Shown: piece after piece, positions 1 to 8,546 of the stretch
How the letters are laid out: the number at the start of each line of letters is the position of its first letter
Numbering within the stretch: position 1 is the first letter of the stretch
Assembly: GCA_038135065.1 (NCBI GenBank)
Contig: JAYPWI010000001.1
Coordinates: 1-64,000 of the forward strand
Source: JAYPWI01 sp038135065
GTDB taxonomy: Bacteria; Actinomycetota; Acidimicrobiia; Acidimicrobiales; Poriferisodalaceae
DNA length: 64,000 nt
Direction of reading: 5' to 3'
Notes under the pieces: model-generated
Told to the model about the DNA's origin: nothing
Database searches by the model: none
The model's input: only the letters and a program-made list of their open reading frames with translations
Position numbers and translations under genes: made by a program

Positions 1-1628
1 GGCGGCTCGGCATGGGCTCCACCGTGCTCGCTCAGCCACAGGACCCAGTGATCCCACCAGCTGCCGGCATGCTCCTCGGCAGCTTCGAGCCAGTTCTCGG
101 GGCGTTGGGGGGTGGCCGGGTTGGTCCAGTACTGGCCCTTCGGATTACCCGAGGGGTTGACGAGCGCCTGGATGTGGCCCTGGGAGCTCAGCACGAAGGT
201 GGTGTCCCCGGCCAGCAGGTTCACGGTCTCGTACGCGGCCTGCCAGGGGATGATGTGGTCGGTGACCGCACAGACGACATAGGTGGGGAGGTCCACCTTG
301 GCCAGGGTGACCGGGGTACCCAGCACTTCGAACCGGTCCGGCTGGGCGAGTGCATTGTCGGCTGCGATGGACATGAAATCGCTGTGCAGGGCCGCCGGGA
401 GGTTGGTGCTGTCGGCATTCCAGGCGAGCACGTCGTAGGCCGGGGGGTTCTTGCCCATCAGGTAGTTGTTGGACCAGTAGTTCCAGACGAGATCGTTGGG
501 CCGAAGCCAGGCGAAGATGCTGGCCAAGTCCTCGCCCGCCAGGATGCCGCGGGTCTGACTGCGACGGTTTGCGGCTTCGATGACGGGACCGCTCATCAGG
601 GTGCCGATCATGGACGGAAACGACCAGTCCAGCACGGTCACCAGGAAGGTGACTGCGTTGACCCGGGTGTCACCGGTGGCGGTGAGGTGGCCCAGCAGGC
701 CAGCCATGGTGATGCCTCCTGCGCAGACACCCATGAGGTTGAGGTCCTCGCTGCCGGTGATCTCCAGGGTGGCGTCCATCGCTCCCATGACCGAGCGGGC
801 GTAGTCGTCGAGGCCCCAGTCACGCTGCTGCGGACCCGGGTTGCGCCAGCTGATCATGAACACCTGATGCCCGTGGCTCACCGCATGTTCGACCAGGCTG
901 CGCTGGGGGGCGAGGTCGAGGACGTAGTACTTGTTGATCTGGGGAGGGAGGATGAGCAGGGGCCGCTCGTGTACCTGGTCGGTGGTCGGTGCGTACTGGA
1001 TCACCTCCAGGATCTCGTCCTGGTGGATCACGGCTCCGGGAGTGGCTGCGATGTTGTCCCCCGCGGTGAACGGGCGGCTGTCCACCGTGGAGGGCATACC
1101 CCCGTTGGAGGTCAGGTCGTGGAGCCAGTGTCGAAGACCGTCGACCAGGCTGCTCCCACCGGTGTTCAGGGCTTCCTTGATGGCGGCCGGGTTGCCCAGC
1201 AGCTGGTTGGTTGGTGCCGCTGCATCGGTGACCAGGGTGGCGAGGAACTGCGAACGGATCCGGCTCTTGTCGTCGAGGTCGAGGTCCTCCACCAGGCCAT
1301 GGAACTCTCGCGACCAGGCCAGGTAGCCCTGGGCGATCTGACGGTAGAGGGGGTTGGTCGCGAACCATTCGTCGCTGAAGCGGCGGTCTTTGGGTTCTGG
1401 TTCGATGGTCGAAGATCCTGCGGCGATGCGGGCGTACTGGTTGGCCAGGCGCAGGGCCCGCCGAGTGACGGCCGCTGGCTGTCGGGCCATCGCGCTGGCC
1501 ATCCGACCAGCCGCAGCTGCAGCTTGGTCGGCATCGAGGCCGAAGGGGAGGTTGGCGGTGAGGGCGTCGAGGGTGGCGTCGATCAGTTCGTCGTCACTCT
1601 GCACGGTCGTGGTGGGGGAAGCAGACAT
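1..1628 (-). CDS. phaC: Class I poly(3-hydroxyalkanoate) synthase, 3' end cut by window edge
   Basis: Polymerises (R)-3-hydroxyacyl-CoA into PHA storage granules in the cytoplasm. The frame opens with an ATG at 1628 (MSASPTTTVQSDDEL) and stays open for 542 codons to the window edge, close to the 560-590 residues usual for class I enzymes. The lipase-like box is GVCAGG with the nucleophile at Cys302. Further on, DHIIPW and SQGHIQALV carry the expected Asp and His. A likely -10 (TAGATT on the minus strand, 1663-1658) lies about 30 nt before the start. The gene is divergent from a TetR regulator across an AT-rich gap, so regulation by that neighbour is likely but inferred. The stop codon and any phaP or phaR-like neighbours lie outside the window. 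Confidence 0.93.
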   Translation of the reverse strand, partial: MSASPTTTVQSDDELIDATLDALTANLPFGLDADQAAAAAGRMASAMARQPAAVTRRALRLANQYARIAAGSSTIEPEPKDRRFSDEWFATNPLYRQIAQGYLAWSREFHGLVEDLDLDDKSRIRSQFLATLVTDAAAPTNQLLGNPAAIKEALNTGGSSLVDGLRHWLHDLTSNGGMPSTVDSRPFTAGDNIAATPGAVIHQDEILEVIQYAPTTDQVHERPLLILPPQINKYYVLDLAPQRSLVEHAVSHGHQVFMISWRNPGPQQRDWGLDDYARSVMGAMDATLEITGSEDLNLMGVCAGGITMAGLLGHLTATGDTRVNAVTFLVTVLDWSFPSMIGTLMSGPVIEAANRRSQTRGILAGEDLASIFAWLRPNDLVWNYWSNNYLMGKNPPAYDVLAWNADSTNLPAALHSDFMSIAADNALAQPDRFEVLGTPVTLAKVDLPTYVVCAVTDHIIPWQAAYETVNLLAGDTTFVLSSQGHIQALVNPSGNPKGQYWTNPATPQRPENWLEAAEEHAGSWWDHWVLWLSEHGGAHAEP

Positions 1629-1734
1629 TGGCAATGGTCCCAAATTTTGGTGAGAAGAATCTAAAGTTGGAAGATAGCAACCAAATCACGAAAAAACTAT
1701 CTACTTATGTAGAAATTTGGTTAACATTGTCCAA
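1629..1734. promoter_or_regulatory. Divergent phaC/tetR promoter with CCAAAT inverted repeats
   Basis: This 106-bp gap is far more AT-rich than its surroundings. It holds ACCAAAT (1680-1686) and its exact inverse ATTTGGT (1715-1721). A third CCAAAT lies at 1640-1645, followed by TTTTGG, and a fourth at 1731-1736. Between them is CTAC-ttat-GTAG (1701-1712). A -10-like TAACAT (1722-1727) points to the regulator and TAGATT (minus strand, 1663-1658) to phaC. The repeats are candidate operator half-sites for the adjacent TetR protein; that assignment is inferred from position only. Confidence 0.55.
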
Positions 1735-2436
1735 ATGTCGCCATCTGCTTCGACTCCTGACAGCAACCGGGGCTACCCGGCGAAGCGGGCCCGCACCCAG
1801 GCGGGGCTCCGCCGGGCCGGTATGCAGGCGCTTGGGACAACGGGTCCCGCCGCAGTCACCGTGGGGCAGGTCGCCAAGCTGGCCGGCACGTCGTCGGCCA
1901 CCTTCTACAACCACTTCGGGTCAGTTGCCGACCTGTTGTCGGACATCACCGAGGAGTTGGGAGCAGGGGTTGCCATCAAGGGCGAGGCCTTTGCCCGGTC
2001 GGCCCATGACCCTGCCGTCCGGGTGGCGATCGGCACCCTGCAACTCCTCGAGTTGGCCGACCAGGATCCTGTGGCCTCGGCTGCGTTCGTGACCCTGGCC
2101 GGGGCATTGCCAGAATTCCGGACTCGTATCCGTTCCATCGTGGGACGGGCCATTGCCGCAGGGGCCGACCAAGGCCGATTCGCGGTGTCGACCGGCGCAG
2201 CACCGGTCAACGCGGTGCTGGGGACCACCCTGCAGTCGATGCGGTCGAGGGTGCTCGGCGAGGCCACCACGGGAGACCGCGACGAGGTCGTGCGGCTGGT
2301 GTTGCGGGTACTGGGGCTGAGCGAGGCCGAGGCCGACGAGGCATCCCGTCAGGCCGGCTGCTTGCTGGCCGCAGCCCAAGGGGCCGAGTCGGGGGAGATC
2401 GCCGAACCCGCCGAAGGGCGACGATCAGCCAATTGA
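1735..2436 (+). CDS. TetR/AcrR family transcriptional regulator
   Basis: A DNA-binding repressor of TetR type, 233 residues from the ATG at 1735. The N-terminal helix-turn-helix is clear: after an Arg-rich lead (PAKRARTQAG), the stretch AAVTVGQVAKLAGTSSATFY is the recognition unit, followed by NHFGSVADLL. The C-terminal ligand domain is not recognisable. An upstream TTG at 1717 would add six residues, but TAACAT lies 7 nt before the ATG, which fits a leaderless start at 1735. The gene is divergent from phaC and probably controls the shared promoter region. It ends 26 nt before guaB. Confidence 0.88.
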   Translation: MSPSASTPDSNRGYPAKRARTQAGLRRAGMQALGTTGPAAVTVGQVAKLAGTSSATFYNHFGSVADLLSDITEELGAGVAIKGEAFARSAHDPAVRVAIGTLQLLELADQDPVASAAFVTLAGALPEFRTRIRSIVGRAIAAGADQGRFAVSTGAAPVNAVLGTTLQSMRSRVLGEATTGDRDEVVRLVLRVLGLSEAEADEASRQAGCLLAAAQGAESGEIAEPAEGRRSAN

Positions 2437-2462
2437 GCCGACTGCCGGGGATACAGTGCGGT

Positions 2463-3962
2463 ATGGCGTCCCCGTCCCAGCCCTTTCCGTCCGAAGACGA
2501 GAAGTTTGCCTACGAAGGTCTGACCTACGACGACGTGCTCTTGGTTCCCGCAGCCTCGGACGTCATGCCCGATGCGGTGGACACCTCCTGCCGCCTGACC
2601 CGGCGGCTGGGACTCAACATCCCGCTGGTGAGCGCGGCAATGGACACGGTCACCGAGGCCCGTTTGGCCATCGCCATGGCTCGGCACGGGGGAATCGGCG
2701 TGATCCATCGCAACCTGTCGATCGCCGATCAGGCTGCCGAGGTCGACAAGGTCAAACGTTCCGAGGCGGGCATGATCGTGGAGCCCGTGACCCTGCCCCC
2801 CGACGCGCTCTTGTCCGACGCCGAAGATCTCATGTCGAGGTTCAAGATCAGCGGAGTGCCCATCACCGATGACGAGCACCGACTGGTCGGCATCCTCACC
2901 AACCGAGACCTGAGGTTCGAGACCGACTACGGCAAGCCGATCCACCAGGTGATGACCAAGGAGAACCTGGTCACTGCACCGGTCGGCACCTCCCTCGACG
3001 AGGCTCAGGTGGTGCTGGGTCGGTACCGGATCGAGAAACTGCCCATCGTCGATCCCGATGGGCGACTGGTCGGCCTCATCACTGTCAAGGACATCGAGAA
3101 GCGCATCCAGTTCCCCAATGCGGCCAAGGACGATCAGGGCCGCTTGTTGGTCGCCGCCGCCGTTGGGGTGGGCGGCGACACCGAGGAGAGGGTTGCCGCA
3201 CTGGTCGAGCGTGGGGTGGACGCGATCGTCGTGGACACGGCCCATGGCCACAGCAGGGACGTCCTGGACATGGTCAGCAAGGTGAAGGCCAACCACGACG
3301 TGCAGGTCATCGCCGGCAACGTCGCGACCGGGGATGGCACCAGAGCCCTCATCGACCACGGTGCCGACGCTGTCAAGGTAGGCATCGGTCCGGGGTCGAT
3401 CTGCACGACCCGAGTGGTGGCCGGGGTCGGTGTTCCCCAGGTCACCGCGGTGTTCGAGTGCGCATCGATCGCAGCTTCGGCTGACGTCCCCGTCATCGCC
3501 GACGGGGGGATGCAGTTCTCGGGCGACTTGGCCAAGGCCCTGGCTGCTGGGGCCGACTGTGCCATGGTGGGCAGTCTGCTGGCCGGGGTGGACGAGTCGC
3601 CGGGTGAGGTCGTGCTCTACCAGGGTGAGCGCTTCAAGGAGTACCGGGGAATGGGGTCGATCGGTGCCATGAAGGGCCGTTCCTACTCCAAGGATCGCTA
3701 CTTCCAGGCCGATCGTGACGAAGCCACCTTGGTGCCCGAGGGCATCGAGGGCCGCGTTGCCTACAAGGGTCCCCTGGCCAACGTGATCCACCAGCTCGTC
3801 GGTGGGCTTCGTCAAGCCATGGGCTACTGCGGGGTCGCGTCGGTGCAGGACATGCGGACCAGGACCCGCTTCGTCAAGATCACCTCCGCTGCCCTGCGGG
3901 AGAGTCACCCTCACGACATCATGATCACCAAAGAGGCCCCCAACTACCGAAGTCCGTCGTGA
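2463..3962 (+). CDS. guaB: IMP dehydrogenase
   Basis: Converts IMP to XMP with NAD+, the committed step of guanine nucleotide synthesis. The 499-residue protein has the full GuaB layout: N-terminal barrel (FAYEGLTYDDVLLVP, PLVSAAMDTVTE), an inserted CBS pair at roughly residues 95-220 (SGVPITDDEHRLVGILTNRD, then KLPIVDPDGRLVGLITVKD), and the active-site loop GPGSICTTR with Cys314. The C-terminal flap region (YRGMGSIGAMKGRSYSKDRY) is also present. An upstream TTG at 2433 would overlap tetR, but a TACAGT -10 at 2452-2457 only 5 nt before the ATG supports 2463 and leaderless expression. Confidence 0.97.
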   Translation: MASPSQPFPSEDEKFAYEGLTYDDVLLVPAASDVMPDAVDTSCRLTRRLGLNIPLVSAAMDTVTEARLAIAMARHGGIGVIHRNLSIADQAAEVDKVKRSEAGMIVEPVTLPPDALLSDAEDLMSRFKISGVPITDDEHRLVGILTNRDLRFETDYGKPIHQVMTKENLVTAPVGTSLDEAQVVLGRYRIEKLPIVDPDGRLVGLITVKDIEKRIQFPNAAKDDQGRLLVAAAVGVGGDTEERVAALVERGVDAIVVDTAHGHSRDVLDMVSKVKANHDVQVIAGNVATGDGTRALIDHGADAVKVGIGPGSICTTRVVAGVGVPQVTAVFECASIAASADVPVIADGGMQFSGDLAKALAAGADCAMVGSLLAGVDESPGEVVLYQGERFKEYRGMGSIGAMKGRSYSKDRYFQADRDEATLVPEGIEGRVAYKGPLANVIHQLVGGLRQAMGYCGVASVQDMRTRTRFVKITSAALRESHPHDIMITKEAPNYRSPS

Positions 3963-4084
3963 CCGTCGACGACGACTCGCACCCGCTGCGCGACGGTTTC
4001 CCCGGACCCCCGATCGTGCGTCTAGCCGGGTGGGCAACCGCCGCCCTGATCGTTGCGGTGGTGGTCTACATCTCCCTGGTCTGA
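3959..4084 (+). CDS. Small single-pass membrane peptide coupled to guaB
   Basis: A 41-codon frame that starts with a GTG sharing 4 nt with the guaB stop (GTGA), which suggests translational coupling. About twenty polar residues rich in Asp and Pro (VTVDDDSHPLRDGFPGPP) are followed by one hydrophobic helix, AGWATAALIVAVVVYISLV, running to the C-terminus. I recognise no family. The coupling, clean hydrophobic segment and good codon use make it a plausible real gene. Confidence 0.55.
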   Translation: MTVDDDSHPLRDGFPGPPIVRLAGWATAALIVAVVVYISLV

Positions 4085-4129
4085 CGGTTCGGGCCAGCGC
4101 CCGGCTCTGACGGTGGCAGACTGCCGTTC

Positions 4130-4819
4130 ATGAACGACATGGATCTCGACGTCCTGGATCGGGTCTACGCCGCCGTCATGGAAGAGGTGGTGGCCACGGG
4201 GGTGGTGCCCCACTACGCAGAACTGGCTCCTCGCCTGTCGATGGATCCCCAGGAGTGCCTCGACCATCTGCGAGCGGTGGTGGACCGAACCCCGGCATGG
4301 TTCCATCCCGGAACCGACTACATCGCGTCGTTTCCCCCGTTCAACAATCAGCCGACCCAATACCGCATCACGGTCGACGGGGAGCAGCGGTGGTTCGCTC
4401 AGTGTGGGTTCGAAGCGCTGGCCTGTCGCTGGCTGTTTCCCGGCTCGACTGTCGTGGTGGACGCGCCGTGCCTCATCGGCGACGAACCGCTGCGGATCGA
4501 GTGCCGCGACGACGAGATCCTGGCCATCTCCCCATCGACCATGGTGGGGTACACCCGCAGTCCCGTCGGGGGTGATGCCGCCAATCGTCCCTTCCGCTGA
4601 GGGGGGATGAACCTCTTCCGGTCGGAAGAGCATGCACGGCGGTGGGTCGAGTGGGACGAGGACATGGCGTGGACCCTGCGGCCTGTGCAGTGGTGGGCAG
4701 ACACCTTCGCCACGCCCATGTTCAGGGCCCGGGGACGGACCGATTTCATTTCGTGGTCAGCCGGTCCCGAGGGTGCTGCGGCCTGGGCCGAACTCCGTGG
4801 ACGCTTGACCCCGAGCTGA
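4130..4819 (+). CDS. MerB (organomercurial lyase)-like selenoprotein, UGA read as Sec at codon 157
   Basis: The 229-codon frame is interrupted once by TGA (4598-4600). Reading through gives a full MerB-sized protein (MerB is about 212 residues). The N-terminal half resembles the MerB helical domain. The core QRWFAQCGFEALACRW places Cys92 at the position of MerB Cys96, with Glu95 where MerB has Asp99. The segment after the TGA, MNLFRSEEHARRW, matches the region just after MerB's second catalytic cysteine (SFCCHVHFFAS in E. coli plasmid MerB). The TGA therefore falls at or next to Cys158/159. The downstream ATG (4607) follows a run of G with no room for a Shine-Dalgarno spacer, so an independent second gene is unlikely. 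A SECIS-like hairpin follows. MerB cleaves C-Hg bonds, but the substrate here is unknown. The alternative is a nonsense-mutated pseudogene. A CAGACT -10 lies 7 nt upstream of the start. Confidence 0.72.
4607..4633 (+). promoter_or_regulatory. Candidate bacterial SECIS hairpin
   Basis: Immediately after the in-frame TGA, CTCTTCC (4613-4619) and GGAAGAG (4624-4630) form a perfect 7-bp stem with the loop GGTC (4620-4623). ATG (4607-4609) and CAT (4631-4633) can extend it across a 3-nt bulge. Nineteen nucleotides separate the UGA from the loop. Bacterial SECIS elements lie inside the coding frame just after the UGA and show a critical G-U in the apical loop; from memory the E. coli fdhF element also presents GGUC at about this distance. 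Confidence 0.7.
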
Positions 4820-4839
4820 GCAGTCGGGGTCGCGACCTG

Positions 4840-7371
4840 TCAGAGGCGTCGGACGTCGAGCAGCTGCACGACGGCCTCTCCGGCCTCCCGCGATGCCTCG
4901 AGGTCGACTGACCCGACGAGCCGCCACTCCCCGAACTCCTCGGGGTCGACGATGATCTGCTCCACCGACCAGGTGGAGGCCGTTCGCTCTCCGAGTACGA
5001 ACCAGCGGGCGGCCCGGGCCGACGGGTCGGTGATCACTGCGTCGAACTCGTCCCAGTACGGGGCCAGAACCACCTCCAGCTCCCTGGGGTCGGCCAGTTC
5101 GCCCGAGGCGCAGGCGGCCAGGCCGTCGATGTCCTCCCTGGCCATGAGTTGCACCCACCTGAAGAGTTCGTTGCGCACCATCACGGTGAAGGCCGTGGTC
5201 TGGGTCGTGATGTCGGGGCTCGAGGGGCGAACGGGTTCGTTCGTTCCGTCGAGGTCGGCGACATCGGGGTTGGTCAAGCGTTCCCACTCGTCGACCAGGC
5301 TGGAGTCGGTCTGGCGGACCACCGCGCCGAGCCATTCGATGATCTCGTCGAGCGTCGTGGTCACCCGCTCGGCTGGCACCGTCTGCACCAGCCCTTTGTA
5401 GACATCGGTCAGGTACCGAAGCACCAGACCCTCTGCGTTGCGCAACCCGTAGTGGTTGACGAACTCACGGAAGGTCATGGCCCGCTCGAAGAGATCCCGG
5501 GCCACTGATTTGGGACGCAGGTGCTCGGTGGTGAGCCACGGGTGGTGGACGGACCAGGCATCGAACGTTTCGGTCAGGAAGACCTCGAGGGGCTTGGGCC
5601 ATTCGACCTCGGCCAACCGCTCCATGCGCTCCTCGTAGGGCACGCCGTCGCTCTTCAGTTCGCTCAACAGGGCGGTTCGGGCCATCTCCCGCTGTCGGAG
5701 GAGGATGGCCATCGGCTGATCGAGCACCGATTCCACGATGCTCAGGACATCGAGCGAGTACCCAGGATCATCGGGGTCGAGTACGTCCACGGCGTCCAGC
5801 ACGAACGGCGAGAGGGCCTGGGTGAGATTGAACTCGGCCTGTAGATCGACGTTGACCCGGACCAGGCGTCCGTCGATGTCGGGCCGAGGGAGGGTCTCGA
5901 TCACCTCGGCAGCCCGCAGCGACCGGTAGATGCCGACGGCCCGCCGGACGTGGCGCCGCACCTCGGGCCTGCCCTCGTGGTTGTGCAGGACCAGGTGGCG
6001 GAGGGCACGGCATCCGTCCCCGGGACGGTCCAGCACGTTGAGGACCATGCTGTGGTTGACCTCGAACCGGGACCGCAGGGCCTCGGGTTGGCCGTCCTGC
6101 AGCCGCTGGAAGGTCGTGTCGTCCCAGTGGACGTACCCCCGCTCCGGTGGTTTGCGGCGCTGGACCTTGCGCCGCTTCTTCGGGTCGTCGCCGGCTCGGG
6201 CCAGGGCTTTGTTGTTCTCGACGACGTGTTCGGGGGCCTGGCACCAGACGTGACCGAGGTCGTCGAAGCCCCGGCGCCCGGCCCGTCCTGCGATCTGCTG
6301 GAAGTCTCGAACGCTGAGCAAGCGGGTGCGTCGGCCGTCGAACTTGCAGAGCTGGGTGAACAGCACGGTCCTGATCGGGACGTTCACGCCCACTCCGAGG
6401 GTGTCGGTGCCGCAGATCAACTTGAGCAGGCCTCGTTGGGCCAGTCGCTCGACCAGCAGGCGGTATTTGGGGAGCAGGCCCGCGTGGTGGACCCCGACGC
6501 CGGAGGCGATGAAGCGTTGGAGGTCCTTGCCGAAGGGGGAGTCGAATCGGAATCCGCCGAGTTCTTCCCGAATGAGGGCCTTCTCCTCCTTGGTGAGCAC
6601 GTCCAGGCTCGTCAGGGCTTGAGCCCGTTCGGTGGCCGCCTGCTGGGTGAAGTGGACGATGTAGACGGGAACCCGGTCCAGCTCGATCAGCTCCTCGAGC
6701 GACTCGTGCAGGGTGGTCTCCCGGTACTCGAAGGTCAGGGGCACCGGTCGCACCGCCCCCGATACCGTGCTCACCGGCCGGCCGCTGCGACGCTCGAGGT
6801 CCTCAGCGAAGAAGTCGGTGGGCCCCAGGGTGGCGCTCATCAGCAGGAACTTGGTCGACGTCATCTCGAGGAGGGGGACTTGCCACGCCCACCCCCGGTC
6901 CCGGTCGCCGTAGAAATGGAACTCGTCGATGACGGCTGTTGCGAAGGGCACCCCGTCACCAGCTCGGAGCGCCATGTTGGCCAGGATCTCCTGGGTGCAG
7001 CAGATCACGGGTGCCGTCGGATTGACCGCAGCATCGCCCGTGACCATCCCGACGTTGTGGGACCCCAGTGCCCGACAGAGCTCGAAAAACTTCTCGGACA
7101 CCAAGGCCTTGATGGGGGCGGTGTAGATGCTGCGCTCCCCCTTGGCGATCGATTCGAAGTGGGCGGCGAGGGCAACCATCGACTTTCCCGAGCCGGTGGG
7201 CGTGGTGAGGATCACGTGGTGGCCGGTGAACAACTCGAGGATTGCGTCCTGCTGTGCCTCGTAGAGCTCCACCCCCAACTCGAGCGCGTACTCGACGAAC
7301 CCGTCGAGGAGGAGGTCCGGTTCGGGCTCGTCCGGCAGATGGGCCAACAGGGGGGCCGCCGGTGCGGTCAC
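4840..7371 (-). CDS. Ski2/Mtr4-like DEAD/DEAH helicase with DUF3516-type C-terminus
   Basis: An ATP-dependent RNA/DNA helicase of the actinobacterial Ski2-like group, 843 residues from the GTG at 7371. Seen in order: Walker A TPTGSGKS, motif II DEFH, motif III SATL, then motif VI QIAGRAGRRG in the second RecA domain. After that comes a basic linker (KKRRKVQRRKPPERG) and a long helical C-terminal region typical of the DUF3516 proteins. A longer frame to 7446 exists, but the GTG overlaps the upstream oxidase stop by 4 nt (GTGA), the coupling seen throughout this gene string. The exact substrate is unknown. Its position at the end of a ureide gene string looks positional rather than functional. 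Confidence 0.9.
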   Translation of the reverse strand: MTAPAAPLLAHLPDEPEPDLLLDGFVEYALELGVELYEAQQDAILELFTGHHVILTTPTGSGKSMVALAAHFESIAKGERSIYTAPIKALVSEKFFELCRALGSHNVGMVTGDAAVNPTAPVICCTQEILANMALRAGDGVPFATAVIDEFHFYGDRDRGWAWQVPLLEMTSTKFLLMSATLGPTDFFAEDLERRSGRPVSTVSGAVRPVPLTFEYRETTLHESLEELIELDRVPVYIVHFTQQAATERAQALTSLDVLTKEEKALIREELGGFRFDSPFGKDLQRFIASGVGVHHAGLLPKYRLLVERLAQRGLLKLICGTDTLGVGVNVPIRTVLFTQLCKFDGRRTRLLSVRDFQQIAGRAGRRGFDDLGHVWCQAPEHVVENNKALARAGDDPKKRRKVQRRKPPERGYVHWDDTTFQRLQDGQPEALRSRFEVNHSMVLNVLDRPGDGCRALRHLVLHNHEGRPEVRRHVRRAVGIYRSLRAAEVIETLPRPDIDGRLVRVNVDLQAEFNLTQALSPFVLDAVDVLDPDDPGYSLDVLSIVESVLDQPMAILLRQREMARTALLSELKSDGVPYEERMERLAEVEWPKPLEVFLTETFDAWSVHHPWLTTEHLRPKSVARDLFERAMTFREFVNHYGLRNAEGLVLRYLTDVYKGLVQTVPAERVTTTLDEIIEWLGAVVRQTDSSLVDEWERLTNPDVADLDGTNEPVRPSSPDITTQTTAFTVMVRNELFRWVQLMAREDIDGLAACASGELADPRELEVVLAPYWDEFDAVITDPSARAARWFVLGERTASTWSVEQIIVDPEEFGEWRLVGSVDLEASREAGEAVVQLLDVRRL

Positions 7372-8546
7372 CGGGGAGCGGCCATCCGCTGGAGGTGGTC
7401 GTTGAGGAGGATGCCCTGGGGGTCGTACTGGTTGCGCACTCGCCACCAGTCACCCCAGCGGGCGTAGTCGTGCTCTAGATCATCGGCATGCAGATAGTGG
7501 ACCTTGCCCCAGTGGGGTCGCCCGCCGAAGCTGCGGAAGATCTCCTCGGCTGCCCGGTAGTAGGGCTCCTCGTCGAGGGCGACGGCTTCGTGGATCGAGA
7601 TGGTAACCGTGGCTCGCCCGTTGGCCGGGGACAACCACACGTCGTCTGCGGCCAGGGTTCGGTACTCGATGGGCCACTCCACGGCAGGGAACTCGGTGGC
7701 CAGGAGTTCCCTGATCGCGGCCACACATGCAGGACCATCGTTGGCGGGGACGGCGTATTCCATTTCCGTGTGGGGCACCACCCGCACGTTGGGCAGTACT
7801 TCGAAGCTCCACCCGCAGCGACTGCCCTCCGATGCGAGGGGGTATTCGGGCTCGCGGTCGGTGAGATCGATGGCCTTGCAGATGGCCCGCTCCTGCCCCG
7901 GGTACCAGAAGTACTCGAAGTGGCGGGTGGCCGCGACCAGCTCGTCGATGCGGTCCATGACCGACTCGAACTCCTCGAGCCACACATGTTCCTCGAGCCG
8001 GTAGGCGGGGCTGACGGCGAGGGTGATCTCGGTAGCGACCCCCACCGCACCCAGCGACAGCCGAGCCGCTTGGAACAGTTCGGGTTCCACCTCGGCCGAG
8101 CAGTCGACGATGTCCCCGCTGGCCAGCACGAGTCGCATGCTGCGCACTGCGCTGGAGAAGTTGCCCAACGCTCGTCCGGTTCCGTGGGTGCCTGTGCCAA
8201 CCGCTCCGCCGATCGCCTGCTGGTCGATGTCGCCCTGGTTGGTGAGGCCCAGGCCGGCGTCGAGGAGGGGTCGCCCCACGTGTTGGATGCGAGTGCCAGC
8301 CAGGATGGTTGCCGTCCCTGCCTCGGGGTCGGTCCGCACGACCCCGTTCAGAGGCCGGGTGTCGAGGATCACGCCGTCGGTCGGTAGGAGGGGATAGTGC
8401 GAGTGGGTCGACCCTGCGGTGCGGACGGTGGTGCCGCTCTGGGATGCGGCCACCAGCTCGGCTCGGATGGCCTCCTCGGTGGCGACGGGGACGACCCGCT
8501 GTGGTTCCGCTGTCAGCTTTCCTGACCAGTTGGCCCATGCCGTCAT
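7368..8546 (-). CDS. FAD-linked D-arabinono-1,4-lactone/L-gulonolactone oxidase family protein
   Basis: A 392-residue flavin oxidoreductase of the vanillyl-alcohol-oxidase fold. The FAD segment is readable (TVRTAGSTHSHYPLLPTDG, then GDIDQQAIGGAVGTGTHGTG). The C-terminus (GRPHWGKVHY, then YDPQGILLNDHLQRM) is the hallmark of the aldonolactone oxidase group. The ATG at 8546 follows GAGGAGG at good spacing, so the extra upstream residues of the open frame are rejected. The ATG overlaps the PuuE stop (ATGA) and the oxidase stop overlaps the helicase GTG. The substrate could be an aldonolactone or an alditol and cannot be read from sequence. Confidence 0.86.
   Translation of the reverse strand: MTAWANWSGKLTAEPQRVVPVATEEAIRAELVAASQSGTTVRTAGSTHSHYPLLPTDGVILDTRPLNGVVRTDPEAGTATILAGTRIQHVGRPLLDAGLGLTNQGDIDQQAIGGAVGTGTHGTGRALGNFSSAVRSMRLVLASGDIVDCSAEVEPELFQAARLSLGAVGVATEITLAVSPAYRLEEHVWLEEFESVMDRIDELVAATRHFEYFWYPGQERAICKAIDLTDREPEYPLASEGSRCGWSFEVLPNVRVVPHTEMEYAVPANDGPACVAAIRELLATEFPAVEWPIEYRTLAADDVWLSPANGRATVTISIHEAVALDEEPYYRAAEEIFRSFGGRPHWGKVHYLHADDLEHDYARWGDWWRVRNQYDPQGILLNDHLQRMAAPR

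Noticed and set aside
12..1664. Long open frame of 550 codons on the plus strand
   Set aside because: It is antisense to phaC, whose minus-strand product has the PHA synthase active-site box; high GC makes such opposite-strand frames common.
2349..4037. 562-codon minus-strand frame over guaB
   Set aside because: The plus strand encodes unmistakable IMP dehydrogenase; the antisense text is low-complexity and resembles nothing.
4607..4819. Separate 70-codon gene after the MerB-like frame
   Set aside because: No space for a ribosome site, same frame as the upstream part, and its sequence continues the MerB fold.
5950..7467. 505-codon plus-strand frame over the helicase
   Set aside because: Shadow of the helicase gene, which carries all motifs in order.
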